Assembly (NCBI GenBank): GCA_002245135.1
Contig: NGBS01000606.1
Location: 1-64,000, forward strand
Length of the DNA stretch: 64,000 nt
Direction: 5' to 3'
From: Proteromonas lacertae
Taxonomy: Eukaryota; Sar; Bigyra; Opalinata; Proteromonadidae
Shown here: positions 61,203 to 64,000 of the stretch, in pieces
How the letters are laid out: every line of letters starts with the position of its first letter
Numbering within the stretch: position 1 is the stretch's first letter
Notes under the pieces: model-generated
Told to the model about the DNA's origin: nothing
The model's input: the letters and a program-made list of their open reading frames with translations, nothing else
Databases searched by the model: none
Made by a program: the position numbers and the translations under genes

Positions 61203-64000
61203 TACAATATAACAGGAATGTGCAGCAGCAAAATCACCACTTAAAAGCAACGAATCTCCCAATTCTTTCATATTCTTATCATAACTTACACTATTCGTAG
61301 ATAAAAACGAATATAACAAATGTTTCCAATTACTAATACTACTATTTGGGTTAGAAGATAAAGAATCAGAAAAATGAGTATAAAATGAAGGTAATAAACT
61401 ATCTTGAGGGAATATATGATTATTAAACTTTTGTACAATATTTCCAAACCCTTTCGATCCTCCAGATGAACTGATTATTAATGCATGAGACCATAATTCC
61501 TTAGATATTGCCAAGTCAATTGCTTCATGTAATTTACCATGTAATAATAAAGACTCTATTTCATTTAACGCCTTTTCTTGTTCTTCTACTGGAACTGTTT
61601 TTATATTATATTTCCTTTCAATTACCGTCTCTTCTGGTGGTTTTAAGAAATTCAATAATTCAGTTGGTGGATGAGATAATAAATCAATTTCTCCTTTATT
61701 TTCTAATAAATACTTTAAACTAAGCCATAATATTTTCCAAGAACTTGTTATTGAACATAAACATAGTTCTTTTTCGATATAAAATAATAAATCTTCTAAT
61801 TTTGTATCTTTATTTAATGGTCCAGGAAAATATCTTTCACATACGATCGATTTATTATCTCTAATCACTTCATTCAAATGATTAATTACTATTGCACCAT
61901 TTCTATTGTTATTAGGTTTCATTACTAATAATTGACCTCTATAACCGAATTTGATTATTGGTTTTATTCTATTCATATCTTCACTCTGGTTCATTGTAGT
62001 ATTAGCAGAAGATGATGGAATTGATGATGATGATGATGATTGTCTTTGTGAAATGTTTAAACTAGGGATGGGTATTCTATTGTTATATCCAGTTTTATTA
62101 TTTATTGGATTAAATATTGGTGGAGGTATTGGCTTCTTATGTAAGTTTCTTGAATCAGTTTTTTTACTATCTTTCTTTGTGGCATTTGGATAGAATGATG
62201 CTGGATTTACTACTTCTGTAGTATTTGCTGTTGTAGTTGTAGTTGTTTGTTCTAAATTTGGTTGTACAATTTGAGATGGTGTTAGTGTTGGAGTGGCAAA
62301 CTGTTGTTGTTGTTGTTGTTGTTGTTGTTGTGGAGATGTTGTTTGTACTTTGGGTGAAACACTTTGTGGAACGATATTAACAGAAGGAATGAATGGCAAT
62401 GGAGGTGGTGGAACATGATTCTTAAATTTTGTATTTGTTCTAACTGAGGATTTTGATAATGGAGGTTGTTGTTGTTGAGGTTGTTTTTCAGTTGTACGAG
62501 ATGGAAGAATAGGAGATGGACTTGGGAAAAATTTATGAGTAGCATTAGTTGTAGGATTTGGTGTAGTAGACAATGAAGAAGAGGATGTATTAACAGGTAT
62601 TGGAGTGGCTACTTGAGAATTTGGCTGACTTATAACTATTGGTTTCTTGGTGAATGGATTAATGGTTGGTTTTGGAGCATTTGTTGAAAATGGAGATGCT
62701 ATTGTAGCTGGAGCTTTTGCTGTTGTTGAACTGTATTTCTGCTTCTGTTGTTGTTGTAGTTGTTGAAATGGTGTTGGAGGTGGAGCGTTTGGAAATGGAG
62801 TATTAGCAGATCCATTCATTCTAATAAATAAAAATATAATACAATATTATATATACGGAGTATTACTTGTATCTAATACATTACCACTGTTTATTAATGC
62901 ACCTGGTTGTACAACTTCACCATCATTAGTTGTTATAACAGTTGGAAAAGATGTTTCTACTGTTACAGTGTTACGAATAATTGGTGGTGATGAGAATATT
63001 GATTCAGCATCAGGTTCTTTAGCAGGAGGAAATAATGTTGGAGGAGGAGGAGGTGGGATATTAGAAGTATTGATAGGTTCTTCTGTTTTATTTGGAATTG
63101 ATGGTGAATTATTTAAATTGGTAGGAAAACTTAAACTATCAATAACACAAGGAGGAGGCTGATTCTGATTTAGCAATTTCTGATAAACTAATTACTTTTG
63201 TAGTAGTAGTTGTTGTTGTAGAAGGTGGTGGTTTATCGAATATACTTGCTAGTATTATCATCATCAGCAAGGGGAGATTTACCAAATAAATCATTACTAT
63301 TGGAGGATTGAAATAATGTGTCTGGCGGTGGTGGTGGTGATAGTGATGTGTTATTATCCTTATTTTGATTGGAATAATGATTATTATTATCAAATTCGCT
63401 AATTAGTGGAGAAGGTGGAAAATCTAAAGATGATTGTTTAAATAAATCAACTGGTGGTGGTGGAGGTAAGAGTTTTGATTCTGATTTGGGTTTATTATCT
63501 TCTTGAATATTGTTATTGTACACGGTTGATTCTTGCTTTTCTTCACCATTATGTTGTTCTGTTGATGTATTATTTGTGACTTGTAATGTGGAATTATTCT
63601 CTACACTCTCATTCTCTTTTACTTCTACTTTTTCTTCATTACTAACTGGTTTTTCTTCTACTGGAATTGTTGGAGGAGAATAAACATCCTCTTCTTCTCC
63701 TTTTTCTTCTTCATTTCTAATTGGTTCTTCTACAGTTGATATTGGAATAACTGGATGAGGTGGAGGAGGAGGTAAAGTAGAATAAACATCATCCTCTCCT
63801 TCTCTTTTTTCTTCTTCATTTCTAATTGGTTTTTCTTCTACTGAAATAACTGGAGGAGGTGGAGGAGGTGGCAAATTTGAATAAACATCATCTTCTTCTC
63901 CTTTTTCTTCTTTTACATTTTCATTGCCATTATCATTACTTTCTTCAGTAACACCTATTGGTATTGATGGTGGTGGAGGCGGTGGTGGTAATGAAGAATA
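59709..64000 (-). CDS. SEC16: SEC16, ER exit site scaffold; 5' end outside window
   Basis: COPII organiser at ER exit sites. The conserved central region (62000-61000) has IIKFGYRGQLLVMKPN, then VINHLNEV, YFPGPLNKDTKLEDLL and the ancestral coatomer element with IESLLLHGKLHEAIDLAIS, KELWSHALIISS and GDSLLLSGDFAAAHSCYI. The flanks are disordered: Pro/Asn/Gln-rich upstream with a run of about ten Gln near 62310, Ser/Asn-rich downstream, ending PTPTPTEESDKNEEKSE before a TAG at 59709. A Gly-rich block near 60290 precedes VFGFLRGIFLPSNVKI. Frame breaks not explained by introns occur near 60345 and between about 63170 and 63250. The gene runs past position 64000 without a start. Confidence 0.88.
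61148..61205 (-). repeat. ATT trinucleotide repeat filling an intron of SEC16
   Basis: A 58-nt GT-AG intron made almost wholly of ATT units on the coding strand, between exons encoding AAHSCYI and LIGMDLEEMK. It resembles the NUP54 repeat intron but lies in an unrelated gene. Confidence 0.75.
63640..64000 (-). repeat. In-frame tandem repeats in the SEC16 N-terminal region
   Basis: At least three imperfect copies of about 35-40 codons, each with a Pro run, PVIP or PVIS, VEE(K)PIRNEEEK and an acidic stretch ending EDDVYS. Units continue past the right edge. They form a Pro/Glu-rich disordered segment. Confidence 0.7.

Noticed and set aside
1-64000. Altered genetic code
   Set aside because: Conserved genes end at TAA, TAG or TGA where expected and contain none of these in frame apart from the isolated breaks.
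1-64000. CRISPR arrays, operons, prophage or virus-derived elements
   Set aside because: Spliced eukaryotic genes throughout; no reverse transcriptase, integrase, capsid-like protein or direct-repeat array was seen.

Overview
The window is nuclear DNA of an AT-rich unicellular eukaryote. Nearly every gene is cut by very short GT-AG introns (about 25-58 nt, mostly starting GTAT and ending TAG), so open frames appear as exon fragments. I joined exons by hand using frame, splice signals and homology, and found 32 genes or gene remnants packed about 2 kb apart. Stops are standard (TAA, TAG, one TGA). A CEP131 homologue, MOZART1 and EF-hand and cyclic-nucleotide proteins suggest a flagellated cell. 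A mitochondrial uS5 with a targeting-like N-terminus and a PPR protein suggest respiring mitochondria with their own ribosomes, which argues against hydrogenosome-bearing anaerobes. I cannot name the species or the phylum.

Layout. 1-8.5 kb: three tandem membrane-anchored KP-43-like subtilases on the minus strand; the first runs off the window and looks degraded. 8.6-17.6 kb, all minus: PARG, a dCache-7TM-RGS receptor, an EF-hand protein, a WD-repeat protein and a 103-residue single-pass membrane protein. 17.8-30 kb: a small unknown protein, a quinone oxidoreductase, a six-exon zinc-finger protein, CEP131, a polytopic membrane protein with a very acidic loop, a zinc-finger/methyltransferase fusion, a DUF1295 membrane enzyme and a double cyclic-nucleotide-binding protein. 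30-41 kb: mitochondrial uS5 with a huge N-terminal extension, then the 7 kb Rav1/DMXL gene. 41-50.4 kb: two tandem kinases sharing a nearly identical 538-bp tract, NUP54, an EF-hand protein and a non-RD kinase. 50.5-57.6 kb: an orphan CENP-B/Tc5-type HTH gene, PP2C, a small membrane protein, an ABHD hydrolase, a dysferlin-domain/SNARE/CaaX protein, MOZART1 and SF3B5. 57.7-64 kb: a PPR protein and SEC16, which continues past the right edge.

Much of the gene set concerns membranes and signalling: V-ATPase assembly (Rav1), ER exit sites (SEC16), a prenylated SNARE, a G-protein receptor, kinases and a phosphatase. These are single genes side by side, not an operon-like system. The most unusual item is the dysferlin-SNARE-CaaX protein at 55304-56776. 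Several otherwise conserved genes carry one-base frame breaks, some in homopolymers, so part of the breakage may be assembly error.
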